In this document: piece by piece, positions 15,601 through 23,657 of the stretch
Numbering within the stretch: the first letter of the stretch is position 1
Layout: each line of letters begins with the position of its first letter
Assembly (NCBI GenBank): GCA_964391305.1
Contig: CAYMJO010000004.1
Coordinates: 1-34,735 of the forward strand
Origin: CAYMJO01 sp964391305
GTDB lineage: Bacteria > Patescibacteriota > CALEFQ01
Direction of reading: 5' to 3'
DNA length: 34,735 nucleotides
Notes under the pieces: model-generated
The model's database searches: none
What the model was told of the DNA's origin: nothing
The model's input: only the letters and a program-made list of their open reading frames with translations
Position numbers and translations under genes: made by a program

Positions 15601-16019
15601 ATTTAATTAAACCCAAACAATTAAGCTCTTTTCAGCTTTTTTGCGAAGAAATAATTTTTACAAAATAATTATATAACAAATACGAACAAAGTGCAAAATT
15701 TTTCAAATCGCTTTTTGTTCGCATAGGTAAAATAAACTTTGCATTTTTACTGTGTTGTGATAAAATAAGCGCGTAGTCTTGATTTATAATTAAAGCCTAT
15801 CTGAATTTTAGGTATATGTTTTAGTTTTGTTTTCAGGGAACTAAGGTTAAAAAGCCTTCGAAAATAAGAGTTTTTGTTTAATTGAAGGTTTTTGGTTTTG
15901 TCTTTGCCTTTTTCCGTGTTTTATGAGAGAGGCATTGAGAGCAGGATATTTGTGATTTTAAATAGATAAATATGTTTACATTTGATAAAAAAGAGATGAA
16001 TAAACGAGAAGGCGCTGAC
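15601..16019. other. Divergent 0.4-kb gap between the LCP gene and lepB
   Basis: No gene is supported here. The minus-strand LCP promoter is at 15668-15696. A plus-strand candidate is TTGCAT 15739-15744, 16 bp, TAAAAT 15761-15766, which would give lepB a leader of roughly 250 nt. That leader holds CCTA/TAGG (15796-15812) and a GCCTTC...GAAGG pair followed by a T-rich tract (about 15855-15895). No tRNA, T-box or known riboswitch was recognised. Confidence 0.5.
15668..15696 (-). promoter_or_regulatory. Promoter for the LCP-pth unit
   Basis: On the minus strand TATAAT (15668-15673) is preceded by TTGCAC (15691-15696) at 17 bp. The -10 match is perfect and the -35 is weak. The start codon of the LCP gene is about 68 nt downstream. 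Confidence 0.5.
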
Positions 16020-16568
16020 ATGAATTCAGGCTCTTTTATTTGGGAGCTTATAAAAGTTGTAATTATTGCCCTTATAATTATTATTCCTGTACGTTTTTGT
16101 GTTGCACAGCCTTTTACAGTCAACGGTGATAGTATGAAGGACAATTTTCACAACAAAGATTATCTGATCGTAGATGAGTTATCGTACAGGTTTAAATCTG
16201 TTGAGCGTGGAGATGTCATCGTGTTTAAATTTCCGCAGAATCCGAAGGAATTTTATATAAAAAGAGTTATAGGTCTTCCTCTTGAAATAGTCAAAATAGA
16301 GGATGGCAATGTTTATATCTGCAACAATGAATATCCGGATTGCTTCAAATTGGACGAAAGTGATTATTTGTCTTTGTACGAACGTACTCCCGGGAATAAG
16401 GAGATAGAAGCGGAAAGTGGCAGCTATGTCGTGTTGGGGGATAACAGAAATGCGAGCTCTGATTCTAGAAGTTGGGGAACGCTGGACAAAAAATATATTG
16501 TGGGTAAAGTTGTTTTTCGTGCTTGGCCATTCGATGACTTTGGAATAATACATGGCTTGACTTATTAA
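16020..16568 (+). CDS. lepB: Signal peptidase I
   Basis: A 182-aa type I signal peptidase that removes signal peptides at the outer face of the membrane. There is one N-terminal membrane segment (about 9-28). The catalytic Ser38 lies in VNGDSMKDN, general-base Lys81 in FYIKRVIGLP, and box E is VLGDNRNASSDSRSWG (about 138-153). I chose ATG 16020 because GAGAAGG lies 7 nt upstream, one of the best SDs in the window; in-frame ATGs at 15972 and 15996 would add 16 or 8 residues. hisS starts 24 bp downstream, suggesting co-transcription. Confidence 0.95.
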   Translation: MNSGSFIWELIKVVIIALIIIIPVRFCVAQPFTVNGDSMKDNFHNKDYLIVDELSYRFKSVERGDVIVFKFPQNPKEFYIKRVIGLPLEIVKIEDGNVYICNNEYPDCFKLDESDYLSLYERTPGNKEIEAESGSYVVLGDNRNASSDSRSWGTLDKKYIVGKVVFRAWPFDDFGIIHGLTY

Positions 16569-16592
16569 TGACATTAATAGAATAGTAAACTT

Positions 16593-17981
16593 ATGCCTAG
16601 AAAAAAAACAAAACCAATCTTGTCGAAAAAGCCTGTGAAGAGAAGACGGGAGAAGATTCAACGTCCGCGAGGAATGAAGGATCTTTTGCCCGCGGATTTC
16701 GTATATGTTGATTTTATAAAAAGCATTGCGGATAGCACGCTTAGAACTTACAGTTTCCGGCGTATGGATACTCCAATCGCTGAAAGCGTCGATTTGTTCG
16801 TGAGGGCTATTGGAGAAGATACCGATATCGTTGAAAAGGAGATGTTCGTTTTGAAAGGAAGAAGTAGAGAGGAGAAGCTTGCGCTTCGTCCGGAATTTAC
16901 GGCCGGCGTCTGCCGCGCGTACATAGAAAACGGAATGGCCTCAATGCCTCAACCGTTGAAATTATTTTCTTGGGGACCTATTTTTAGAGGAGAGCGGCCG
17001 CAATCTGGGCGCTATAGGCAGTTCAACCAGATAAATTTTGAAATTATCGGGGGATCCAAGCCAGCGCTTGACGCGCAAACGATCCAGATTGCGTGGCGTA
17101 TTCTAGAGAGACTTGGTCTTAAAAATTTAGTTGTACAGATAAACAGTATTGGCTGCGAGGAATGTCGTCCGGTTTATCGCCAAATGCTCATTGATTACTA
17201 TAAGCCGAATGTAAACAAGCTTTGTGCCGATTGCAAGAGGCGTATCAAGAAGAACCCTCTGCGTCTCTTGGACTGCAAAGAAGAGAAATGTCAGCGAGTT
17301 GCGAGCAATGCTCCGCAGATGTTTGATAATTTATGCGAGGATTGCCACGATCATTTTAAATTGGTACTAGAGCTTTTGGATGAGTTGGACATACCGTATA
17401 TGTTGAATTCAAGCTTGGTGCGCGGTTTGGATTATTATACAAAGACGGTTTTTGAAATACGGAGGGAAGAAGATATCAATCATTCGGGGTCCCAGTTGTC
17501 TCTGTGCGGAGGTGGAAGATATGATGGCTTGATTGAGCTCTTGGGAGGATCTCCCACTCCGGCCGTTGGAGTTGCAATAGGCGTTGAGCGTATTATTTTG
17601 GAAATGAAAGAGAAAAAAATTGTGCCGCCAGAATTTCCAAAACCAAGGGTATTTCTGGCACAACTTGGTGAGCTTGCGAAGAGAGAGGGTTTCAAGATAT
17701 TTGAGCGGCTTTATCTTGCCGATATTGATGTTGTTGAATCTTTTGGTCGTGACAGCCTGAAATCACAGCTCAAGCAGGCGGAAAAACAGAAAGTTCAATT
17801 GACTCTTATTCTGGGTCAAAAGGAAGCGGTTGATGGGAATATTTTGATTAGGGATATGGGCACGGGAATACAAGAGGTTACTTCACAGGAAAAGATGATA
17901 GGCGACATTAAAGAGAGGCTTAAAGCCAAGGAAGATGAGAGGAACGACAAGATTAAAATGGCTAAGAAGAAAACCAAATAG
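16593..17981 (+). CDS. hisS: Histidyl-tRNA synthetase
   Basis: A 462-aa class II synthetase charging tRNA-His. RPRGMKDLLP starts the core. Motif 2 is IFRGERPQSGRYRQFNQINFE. The histidine-specific motifs are LVRGLDYYTKTVFE and CGGGRYDGLIELLGG, and motif 3 is VGVAIGVERI. A C-terminal anticodon-binding domain starts at about residue 350. A Cys-rich insertion (CEEC, CADC, CKEEKC, CEDCHDH at about 195-255) could bind zinc. A basic 20-residue N-terminal extension and a Lys-rich tail flank the normal protein. It lies 24 bp after lepB. Confidence 0.97.
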   Translation: MPRKKTKPILSKKPVKRRREKIQRPRGMKDLLPADFVYVDFIKSIADSTLRTYSFRRMDTPIAESVDLFVRAIGEDTDIVEKEMFVLKGRSREEKLALRPEFTAGVCRAYIENGMASMPQPLKLFSWGPIFRGERPQSGRYRQFNQINFEIIGGSKPALDAQTIQIAWRILERLGLKNLVVQINSIGCEECRPVYRQMLIDYYKPNVNKLCADCKRRIKKNPLRLLDCKEEKCQRVASNAPQMFDNLCEDCHDHFKLVLELLDELDIPYMLNSSLVRGLDYYTKTVFEIRREEDINHSGSQLSLCGGGRYDGLIELLGGSPTPAVGVAIGVERIILEMKEKKIVPPEFPKPRVFLAQLGELAKREGFKIFERLYLADIDVVESFGRDSLKSQLKQAEKQKVQLTLILGQKEAVDGNILIRDMGTGIQEVTSQEKMIGDIKERLKAKEDERNDKIKMAKKKTK

Positions 17982-18126
17982 TATATTTGTGACCGGAAAG
18001 AAAGACGGCTATGATTTTTTCTCTAGTTTTTTGCTTTTATGGCTCGGTACGAACGGTTTTAGCGTGGATTAGTAATAATATTCCAATAGTTCAATTTATT
18101 CTAAATGTTCTAGTAGAAACATTTAT

Positions 18127-19365
18127 ATGGTTTTTTCTTTTAAAACAATCGGTTGTCGCCTGAATCAGGCGGAAACGGAGGAGATTGCGGAAAAGTTTGG
18201 AAATGCCGGGTATAAAATCGCTGACCATAGAAGCAACAGCGATGTTTTTATAATAAATACATGTTCGGTGACTCATTCGGCTGATCGAAAAACGTATCAA
18301 GCGATTCGCGCTTTTAGGAACCGCAATCCCAAGAGCTTCGTCGTTGCAATTGGCTGCGGCGCAAAATTAAATGAAGCGGAAGCCGATATGATCGTAGAAA
18401 ATTTTCAAAAGGAAAAAATTTTTGAAATTGTCTTAAAGAATGGGACATTAAGAAGCACTGGACACCAAACTTCTAATAGAAGGGAATCATCTTTTTGCGG
18501 TCCGAAAAATTTTCAAAGGACGCGAAAACTTATCAAGATCCAAGATGGCTGTGATGATTTTTGCACGTATTGCATTGTCCCGTACTTGCGTGGAAAGCCT
18601 AGAAGCATTCCGATTAAAAAGATTTTACAAAAGATTGGCGATAAGGTTCAAAATGGATGTAAAGAGGTGATTCTAACTGGCGTTAATATTGGAACATATA
18701 AAGATAATCGAACGGATTTACATGGTTTGACCAAAAAAATTTTACAAAGAACAAAGGTTCAAAGAATTAGATTCAGTTCAATCGAGCCCCAGCATTTTGA
18801 TAAAAAACTTTTAATTTTTTTTAAAAATAAAAGAGTCTGTGAGTTTTTGCATCTTCCGATTCAAAGCGGTTCTAATAAAATTTTGAAATTGATGGGGAGA
18901 AAATACAAAGTTTCCGATATTCTGGATTTAACCTCAATAATTTTAAAAAAAGTTCCCGATATGTTTTTGTCGACTGATATTATAGTCGGGTTTCCGGGAG
19001 AAACCGAGAAAGATTTTGAAAAAACTTTTAATCTTTGTGAAAAAATAGGCTTTGCAAAAATACATGTATTCAGCTATTCTAAGAGAGAGGGAACGCTCGC
19101 TTCAAAAATATCTGAATGTGTTGAACCAAAGATTGTTTTAGACAGGAGGAACAGGCTTCAAGCGTTGAGTGCTAAACTTGATTTTGAATATAGGAAAAGG
19201 TTTTTGGGAAGGGAGTTGGCGGTTCTTTTTGAAAAAAAGAACGGAGGCTTGAGCGGCAACTATGTTCGGGTTTCTGTTCGTGGCAAAAAAAGATTATTAA
19301 ATCAAATTGTCCCCGTTAGAATTAAAGAGGTTGGTTTTAAGGAGACTATCGGGAAAGTCAATTAA
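18127..19365 (+). CDS. mtaB: tRNA t6A37 methylthiotransferase (MtaB-like, radical SAM)
   Basis: A 412-aa MiaB/MtaB-family enzyme that adds a methylthio group to adenosine 37 of tRNA. The N-terminal cluster cysteines are Cys10 (TIGCRLNQAE), Cys46 (INTCSVTH) and Cys77 (AIGCGAK). The radical SAM CxxxCxxC is Cys142/146/149 (DGCDDFCTYCIVP). RGKPRS, HLPIQSGSN and DIIVGFPGE are typical, and a TRAM-like C-terminal segment follows. The GCRLNQAE start is closer to the MtaB subgroup than to MiaB, but subgroup assignment without alignment is tentative. No SD precedes ATG 18127. The HIT gene follows 52 bp later. Confidence 0.9.
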   Translation: MVFSFKTIGCRLNQAETEEIAEKFGNAGYKIADHRSNSDVFIINTCSVTHSADRKTYQAIRAFRNRNPKSFVVAIGCGAKLNEAEADMIVENFQKEKIFEIVLKNGTLRSTGHQTSNRRESSFCGPKNFQRTRKLIKIQDGCDDFCTYCIVPYLRGKPRSIPIKKILQKIGDKVQNGCKEVILTGVNIGTYKDNRTDLHGLTKKILQRTKVQRIRFSSIEPQHFDKKLLIFFKNKRVCEFLHLPIQSGSNKILKLMGRKYKVSDILDLTSIILKKVPDMFLSTDIIVGFPGETEKDFEKTFNLCEKIGFAKIHVFSYSKREGTLASKISECVEPKIVLDRRNRLQALSAKLDFEYRKRFLGRELAVLFEKKNGGLSGNYVRVSVRGKKRLLNQIVPVRIKEVGFKETIGKVN

Positions 19366-19417
19366 GCTAGTTGATGGCGGATGGAGTCTTAAATAGCTTT
19401 GTTAACTTAATAAATTT

Positions 19418-19762
19418 ATGGCGGATTGTATTTTTTGTAACATTGTTGAGGGCAAATCTCCCGCGGATTTTGTTTACAAAGGAGACAGGGTTGTTGCTTT
19501 CAAGAACATTAATCCTGCCGCTCCCGTGCATATTCTCATTGTTCCCAAAAGACATATCGAGACAGTTACGGGATTAGAGGAACAGGACGGGAAAGCTGTT
19601 GCGGAAATGATTTTTGCAGTTAAGAAAATTGCAGAGGAGCAAAATGTTTCCGACACGGGCTTTAAACTTGTCATCAATAAAGGTGGACCGAATGTGGAGA
19701 TGATTATTAACCATCTTCACATGCATCTTGTCGGCGGCAAGAGGCTTCGTGGGGAGCTTTAG
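19418..19762 (+). CDS. HIT-family (Hint-like) nucleotide hydrolase
   Basis: A 114-aa histidine-triad protein of normal length. Cys4 and Cys7 (CIFCNI) may bind zinc. VYKGDRVVAFKNINPAAPVHILIVPKRHI is the first half of the fold, and NHLHMHLVGG carries the triad His99, His101 and His103. Members hydrolyse adenosine phosphoramidates and related nucleotides; the cellular substrate is not evident. It is preceded closely by the mtaB-like gene and followed by a 0.29-kb gap that holds the rpsU promoter. Confidence 0.93.
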   Translation: MADCIFCNIVEGKSPADFVYKGDRVVAFKNINPAAPVHILIVPKRHIETVTGLEEQDGKAVAEMIFAVKKIAEEQNVSDTGFKLVINKGGPNVEMIINHLHMHLVGGKRLRGEL

Positions 19763-19861
19763 TCTATGGACGTATATGAATGTAATTGTTAATATGCGCA
19801 ATCTCTTTTTTTGCGGCAGGTTTTATGTATGTTCTCTTGATTGAACTCGCGTCATTTTCAT

Positions 19862-19890
19862 TTGACCGAATCAATAATTTGTATTATATT
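19862..19890 (+). promoter_or_regulatory. rpsU promoter with long leader
   Basis: TTGACC (19862-19867), a 17-bp spacer and TATATT (19885-19890) predict transcription from about 19897. This leaves a leader of roughly 155 nt before rpsU. Confidence 0.65.
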
Positions 19891-19916
19891 AGTATCTGGA
19901 AGAGAGAGAATTTTTA

Positions 19917-19949
19917 ATGCCTTTTTTGGAAAAGGAAGTTTTTAGTTAA
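19917..19949 (+). CDS. Possible 10-aa leader peptide upstream of rpsU
   Basis: MPFLEKEVFS followed by TAA is preceded at about 7 nt by the purine tract GAGAGAGA, an SD-like signal. It lies wholly in the rpsU leader and its frame includes CCTTTT/AAAAGG, which can form a hairpin. Coding status is unproven. Confidence 0.3.
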   Translation: MPFLEKEVFS

Positions 19950-20054
19950 GACGTGTTGAAGGGCTAAGAGTTATCTGTCTTGGTATTCTTGGGATAACGT
20001 TACATAAGCCATGTCGGATTTCTCTAGTTTTCAAAAGAAAGAGAGGTGTGTTTT

Positions 20055-20420
20055 ATGGCAGTCGAAGTAAAAAGAAAAGACAAAGAATCGATCGAAGGCA
20101 TGCTTCGCCGGTTCAACAAGAAACTGCTTCAAAGCGGTAATCTTTATCGTGCACGCAAAGTGCGGTTTTATGAGCGCAAAAAGAGCAAAAAGATAAGGCA
20201 GGAAGAGGCAATGCGCAAAGGCCGCATCACAAGACGCAGGGAATATTTGAAGAGAATGGGACTTATAGGTATGCGTAAATTTAGAAAAAGCCAGCAAAGG
20301 ATATTCCAGATGCGCAGGGCAAAGGCATTGGCTGAAAAGAATGAAAAGAGAAAGAAAACTCAAGAAGCTGGAACTTCTGGAAAAGTAAAAGCCTCGAAAT
20401 CTCCAAAGGGTGAAAAATAA
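20055..20420 (+). CDS. rpsU: Small ribosomal subunit protein bS21 with long basic extension
   Basis: A 121-aa protein whose first 65 residues match bS21 (MAVEVKRKDKESIEGMLRRFNKKL, RKVRFYERKKSKK). bS21 sits near the mRNA exit channel and helps initiation. Typical bS21 is about 60-70 aa, so roughly 50 residues of Arg/Lys-rich tail are extra, including RRREYLKRMGLIGMRKFRKSQQ. The longer frame from 20046 is rejected because AGAGAGG (20040-20046) is spaced correctly for ATG 20055. This SD can pair with TCTCT at 20021-20025, which suggests translational control. yqeY follows 17 bp after the stop. Confidence 0.85.
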   Translation: MAVEVKRKDKESIEGMLRRFNKKLLQSGNLYRARKVRFYERKKSKKIRQEEAMRKGRITRRREYLKRMGLIGMRKFRKSQQRIFQMRRAKALAEKNEKRKKTQEAGTSGKVKASKSPKGEK

Positions 20421-20437
20421 TAAATTTTTTAAATTCT

Positions 20438-20890
20438 ATGTCCCTGAAGGAAAAGATAGAAAGTGATTTTAAAAAAGCCTTAAAAGAAAAAGATGGAAAA
20501 ACTCTTGATGTATTAAGAATGGTTAAAGCGTCTATGAGGAACAAAGAGATTGAAAACAAAGTGGATATCGATGAAAAAGGAGTATTGCAGGTAATTTCCA
20601 AGGAGGTTAAACAGAGAAATGATTCTATATCTCAATTTGAAAAAGGTGGAAGAAATGATCTTGTGTCAAAGGAAAAAAAGGAAGTAGAGGTATTGCAGAA
20701 ATATCTTCCCAAACAACTTTCCAAGGAAGAGATAGCTGAAATAGTTGATAAAACGATCTTGGATACCAAGGCGTCGGGCTTTAAAGACATAGGCAGAGTT
20801 ATGGGTAAAGTTATGTCCAAAGTTAAAGGCAGGGCTGATGGCACCTTGGTGCAAAACATTGTGAAGGAAAAATTATCTAAATTGAAATAG
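20438..20890 (+). CDS. yqeY: GatB/YqeY domain protein
   Basis: A 150-aa protein with the complete YqeY fold: MSLKEKIESDFKKALKEKD at the N-terminus, KASMRNKEIE, the central FEKGGRNDLVSKEKKEVEVLQKYLPKQLS, and the C-terminal DIGRVMGKVMSKVKGRADGTLVQNIV. The domain also occurs as the tail of GatB in tRNA-dependent amidotransferase. The role of the free protein is uncertain. It is a common neighbour of rpsU, as here (17 bp gap). Confidence 0.93.
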   Translation: MSLKEKIESDFKKALKEKDGKTLDVLRMVKASMRNKEIENKVDIDEKGVLQVISKEVKQRNDSISQFEKGGRNDLVSKEKKEVEVLQKYLPKQLSKEEIAEIVDKTILDTKASGFKDIGRVMGKVMSKVKGRADGTLVQNIVKEKLSKLK

Positions 20891-20943
20891 AATTAAAGCT
20901 TGTTCTTTGTCTAAATTTAGAAAAATTTTAACAAAATCGCCTT

Positions 20944-21384
20944 GTGGAGGAAAATATTCAAAAACGGAATACTGTGGTAAAAAAAGAAACGAGGATCGGT
21001 AATTCTAAGTATTTGTATGGAAATTTTAATAAAAAAAATGTACGCGATGAAGTTCTGATACCTGTTGGTCCTGGCCAAAGTCCAAAAATTAAAAGCAGGG
21101 TTAACTATAGATACGGAAAATGGAAAATTTGGCTTGTGCCGCTTATCGCAGTAGCGATTGCCGGACTTGCTTATTATATGTACATGAAAAATGATTTTGT
21201 TAATATAGGCAAAAATATTGAACAAAAAAATAGTTCAGACATGGATTTAGATGGACTAGCAGATGATATGGAAAAAAAATTAGGAACGGATCCAAACAAT
21301 AAAGATACCGACGGAGATGGTTATCAAGATGGTATGGAAGTCGAGGCAGGATACGATCCCAAAGAGCCAGCGAAAAAGTTTTAA
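20944..21384 (+). CDS. Single-pass membrane protein with thrombospondin-type-3-like Ca-binding repeats
   Basis: Up to 146 aa. A basic N-terminal segment (1-60) is followed by one membrane helix (about 61-81, WKIWLVPLIAVAIAGLAYYMY). A C-terminal acidic segment has two Asp-rich loops, DMDLDGLADDMEKKLGTDP (about 99-117) and DTDGDGYQDGMEVEAGYDP (about 121-139), resembling type 3 or dockerin-like calcium loops. Such tails are frequent in CPR surface proteins, but the function is unknown. The GTG at 20944 has no SD. GGAGG at 20946-20950 lies 5 nt before ATT 20956, so the true start may be ATT. It sits between yqeY and ybeY. Confidence 0.75.
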   Translation: MEENIQKRNTVVKKETRIGNSKYLYGNFNKKNVRDEVLIPVGPGQSPKIKSRVNYRYGKWKIWLVPLIAVAIAGLAYYMYMKNDFVNIGKNIEQKNSSDMDLDGLADDMEKKLGTDPNNKDTDGDGYQDGMEVEAGYDPKEPAKKF

Positions 21385-21392
21385 GTACCAAT

Positions 21393-21827
21393 ATGATAGA
21401 GGTTTCAATTACGAATCTTACAAATCAGCGTGCAGACGAGAGATTTTTAAATAAAGTCGTGAGAAATGTTTTTAAGAGGCTGAAAATTTTTGAAGATGCG
21501 GAAGTAAGTATAGTCATTACCGATAAGAAAAAAATGTCACAGCTGAACGAGGTTTATAAGAAGGAGAAAGGAAGCACCGATGTCTTGTCTTTTGAGATAG
21601 ATTCTAAAAATGGTGTGTGTACAATGGGAGAGATTGTGATATGCGTTGACGAAACAGAGCGGCAGATGGAGAGTAGTGGTCTGTCTCAAAAAGAAGTCAT
21701 GGGAAATTTGCTGATTCATGGACTACTGCATCTCTTTGGTTACAATCACGAAAACGTGCCTAGAAATAAGGGAAAATTAATGTTTAAAAAGCAGAAAGAA
21801 CTTTTTGAGGGTATCATATTAAATTGA
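21393..21827 (+). CDS. ybeY: Endoribonuclease YbeY (rRNA maturation factor)
   Basis: A 144-aa zinc metalloprotein of the UPF0054 family. The HGxLHxxGxxH zinc motif is HGLLHLFGYNH (His109, His113, His119). STDVLSFEID and MGEIVICVD are family blocks before it. YbeY acts in 16S rRNA 3' processing and ribosome quality control. The stop TGA 21825-21827 overlaps the dgkA ATG by one base (TGATG), so the two genes are translationally coupled. Confidence 0.96.
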   Translation: MIEVSITNLTNQRADERFLNKVVRNVFKRLKIFEDAEVSIVITDKKKMSQLNEVYKKEKGSTDVLSFEIDSKNGVCTMGEIVICVDETERQMESSGLSQKEVMGNLLIHGLLHLFGYNHENVPRNKGKLMFKKQKELFEGIILN

Positions 21828-22210
21828 TGCAAAATAAAAAAGGACAAACGGGAATAGGAGAGAGTTTTCAGCTGGCTTTTAGAGGGTTCGGAATTGCACT
21901 GTCTTCTGAAAGGAATTTTCAAATACATTTAGTCTGTACTGCCGTGGTTGTAGCCTTGATTTTAATTCTTGGCACAAGCATTGTCGAAACAATGATCTTG
22001 GTTGTTGTGATATCCCTGATCCTGTCGATGGAGCTTATAAATACGTCCATGGAAAGATTGATAGATATTATAGAGCCCAGTATGAATTCCAAGATTAAAG
22101 AGGTGAAAGACATGTTGGCCTCTGCCGTTCTCGTATCCTCAATGGGGGCACTGATTATTGGTATATTTGTTTTTGTTCCTAAAATTTTTGAGATTCTGCG
22201 GGCATTTTGA
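21827..22210 (+). CDS. dgkA: Diacylglycerol/undecaprenol kinase (DgkA family)
   Basis: A 127-aa integral membrane kinase. SFQLAFRGFGIALSSERNFQIHL is the conserved N-terminal block, LSMELINTSMERLIDI carries the catalytic Glu/Asn segment, and KDMLASAVLVSSMGALIIG is the last conserved block. Three hydrophobic helices are visible. Enzymes of this family in Gram-positive-type bacteria phosphorylate undecaprenol, recycling the lipid carrier used by wall-polymer pathways such as that of the LCP protein here. ATG 21827 overlaps the ybeY stop. Lipid substrate cannot be decided from sequence. Confidence 0.93.
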   Translation: MQNKKGQTGIGESFQLAFRGFGIALSSERNFQIHLVCTAVVVALILILGTSIVETMILVVVISLILSMELINTSMERLIDIIEPSMNSKIKEVKDMLASAVLVSSMGALIIGIFVFVPKIFEILRAF

Positions 22211-22237
22211 AAAAAATTGTTTGTGTAAACTTTTTAG

Positions 22238-22265
22238 TTGACATTATTTTTAATAGTTTTATAAT
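22238..22265 (+). promoter_or_regulatory. ftsA promoter
   Basis: TTGACA (22238-22243) and TATAAT (22260-22265) are both perfect, with a 16-bp spacer. Predicted transcription from about 22272 gives an 85-nt leader with alternative hairpins. Confidence 0.75.
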
Positions 22266-22280
22266 TAATCTTAGATTGAT

Positions 22281-22341
22281 TCTATTTGAACAAATTTCAT
22301 AGATGTCATGAACATAAAAATTGTTCAATAGATTCATGTTC
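22281..22341 (+). promoter_or_regulatory. Alternative hairpins in the ftsA leader
   Basis: Arm 22281-22293 pairs with 22321-22332 (TCTATT/AATAGA and GAACAA/TTGTTC with one bulged base). A competing stem joins GAACAT 22310-22315 to ATGTTC 22336-22341. The two cannot form together. The leader ends 15 nt before the ftsA ATG. Confidence 0.4.
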
Positions 22342-22356
22342 TGCGAAGTCAAATAC

Positions 22357-23601
22357 ATGGCTAGAGAAGAAATTATAGTTGGTCTAGATATTGGATCGAG
22401 CAATGTAAGAGTTATTGTTGGACAAAAAACCTCCGATGAAACGAAACCTCATATAATTGGAATTGGCATTGCCCCTTCGTCGGGCATGCGCAGGGGAGTC
22501 ATAGTTGATGTTGAGGAAGCGGTCGGAAGTATTTCTACCGCATTGGAGAAGGCCGAACGTGTCACAGGTATTCCAATCGAATCTGCGTTTGTTTCAATTA
22601 GTGGAGCACATATAGAATCGCAATTGAGTAAGGGCGTTATAGCTGTTTCTCGCGCGGATGGTGAGATAGGCGAAGATGATGTTTCGAGAGTAATTGAGGC
22701 GGCGCAGGCTATAACACTGCCGACCAACCATGAAATTTTACATGTTGTTCCAAAAACTTTTCTAGTGGATGATCAAGAGGGTATAAAGGATCCTGTTGGA
22801 ATGAGTGGTGTGCGTTTGGAGGTTGAAGCACATATTATTCAGGGCGCTTCTTCTTTCATAAAGAATCTTACGAAGTGTATATATCGCACTGGTGTTGATA
22901 TAGATGATTTGGTTTTGGCTCCTCTCGCCGCTGCGGAGGCGGTACTTACAAAACGACAGAAAGAACTCGGTGTCGTGTTGGTGGATATCGGCGCAGGCAC
23001 TACGGGAATGATTGCGTATGAGGAGGGAGACCTTCTCCATACCAAGATATTGCCTGTCGGTGCGGAACACATTACAAATGATATTGCAATAGGGCTTCGG
23101 ACGTCTGTTGATATTGCGGAAAAAATCAAGCTTGAATATGGGACCGCGCTCGCTACAAGCGTAGAGAAGAATGAGAAGATCGATTTGTCCAAAATTGATA
23201 AGAATGAGGAGCAGGTTGTTGACAGAGAGGAAATAGTTGAAATAATAGAAGCTCGGCTTTCGGAGATATTTTCGCTCGTTGACAAAGAGCTTAAAAAGAT
23301 TGGCAAAAGCGGGCAAATGCCTGCGGGTGTTGTTTTGACCGGCGGGGGTTCAAAAATGCCGGATATCGTTGATTTTGCTAAGGAAGATCTAAGACTTCCT
23401 ACGCAGATTGGCGTTCCTTCGGATATTCCCATCGCTGTGGATAAGGTTGATGATCCCGCGTTTGCTACATCTGTGGGTCTTGTGCTTTGGGGAGCAGAAA
23501 CAGAAATTAAATCCGGAAAGTTCAGCGTCGGCGGCATTCCCGATTCAGTCGGTGATACCGTGGACAAAATGAAAAAGTGGTTTAAAACATTTCTTCCCTG
23601 A
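22357..23601 (+). CDS. ftsA: Cell division protein FtsA
   Basis: A 414-aa actin-like protein that tethers FtsZ to the membrane. GLDIGSSNVRVIVG is phosphate loop 1; the 1C domain contains AFVSISGAHIESQ; phosphate loop 2 is VVLVDIGAGTTGM; and VLTGGGSKMPDI is the adenosine motif. The C-terminus DTVDKMKKWFKTFLP is the expected amphipathic membrane-targeting helix. ATG 22357 gives the family start MAREEIIVGLDIG; the in-frame upstream ATGs are not needed. A perfect promoter and structured leader precede it, a strong terminator follows, and ftsZ comes next. Confidence 0.96.
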   Translation: MAREEIIVGLDIGSSNVRVIVGQKTSDETKPHIIGIGIAPSSGMRRGVIVDVEEAVGSISTALEKAERVTGIPIESAFVSISGAHIESQLSKGVIAVSRADGEIGEDDVSRVIEAAQAITLPTNHEILHVVPKTFLVDDQEGIKDPVGMSGVRLEVEAHIIQGASSFIKNLTKCIYRTGVDIDDLVLAPLAAAEAVLTKRQKELGVVLVDIGAGTTGMIAYEEGDLLHTKILPVGAEHITNDIAIGLRTSVDIAEKIKLEYGTALATSVEKNEKIDLSKIDKNEEQVVDREEIVEIIEARLSEIFSLVDKELKKIGKSGQMPAGVVLTGGGSKMPDIVDFAKEDLRLPTQIGVPSDIPIAVDKVDDPAFATSVGLVLWGAETEIKSGKFSVGGIPDSVGDTVDKMKKWFKTFLP

Positions 23602-23625
23602 TATTTGTTTCTTTTGTAAATTTTC

Positions 23626-23657
23626 ATTCCCCGGCACAAAACGCTGGGGAATTTTTG
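23626..23657 (+). terminator. ftsA terminator
   Basis: A 10-pair stem (23626-23635 with 23643-23652, one G-U pair) with a 7-nt loop is followed by a T tract. A second 6-bp hairpin with a 3-nt loop (CTTGAG-TAT-CTCAAG, 23666-23680) follows. Confidence 0.8.

Noticed and set aside
18011..18163. 50-aa hydrophobic ORF before mtaB
   Set aside because: No SD, overlaps the mtaB start and has no recognisable features; hydrophobicity follows from T-rich DNA.
20011..20070. 19-codon ORF overlapping the rpsU start
   Set aside because: No SD, and its frame runs through the rpsU SD and start; probably chance.
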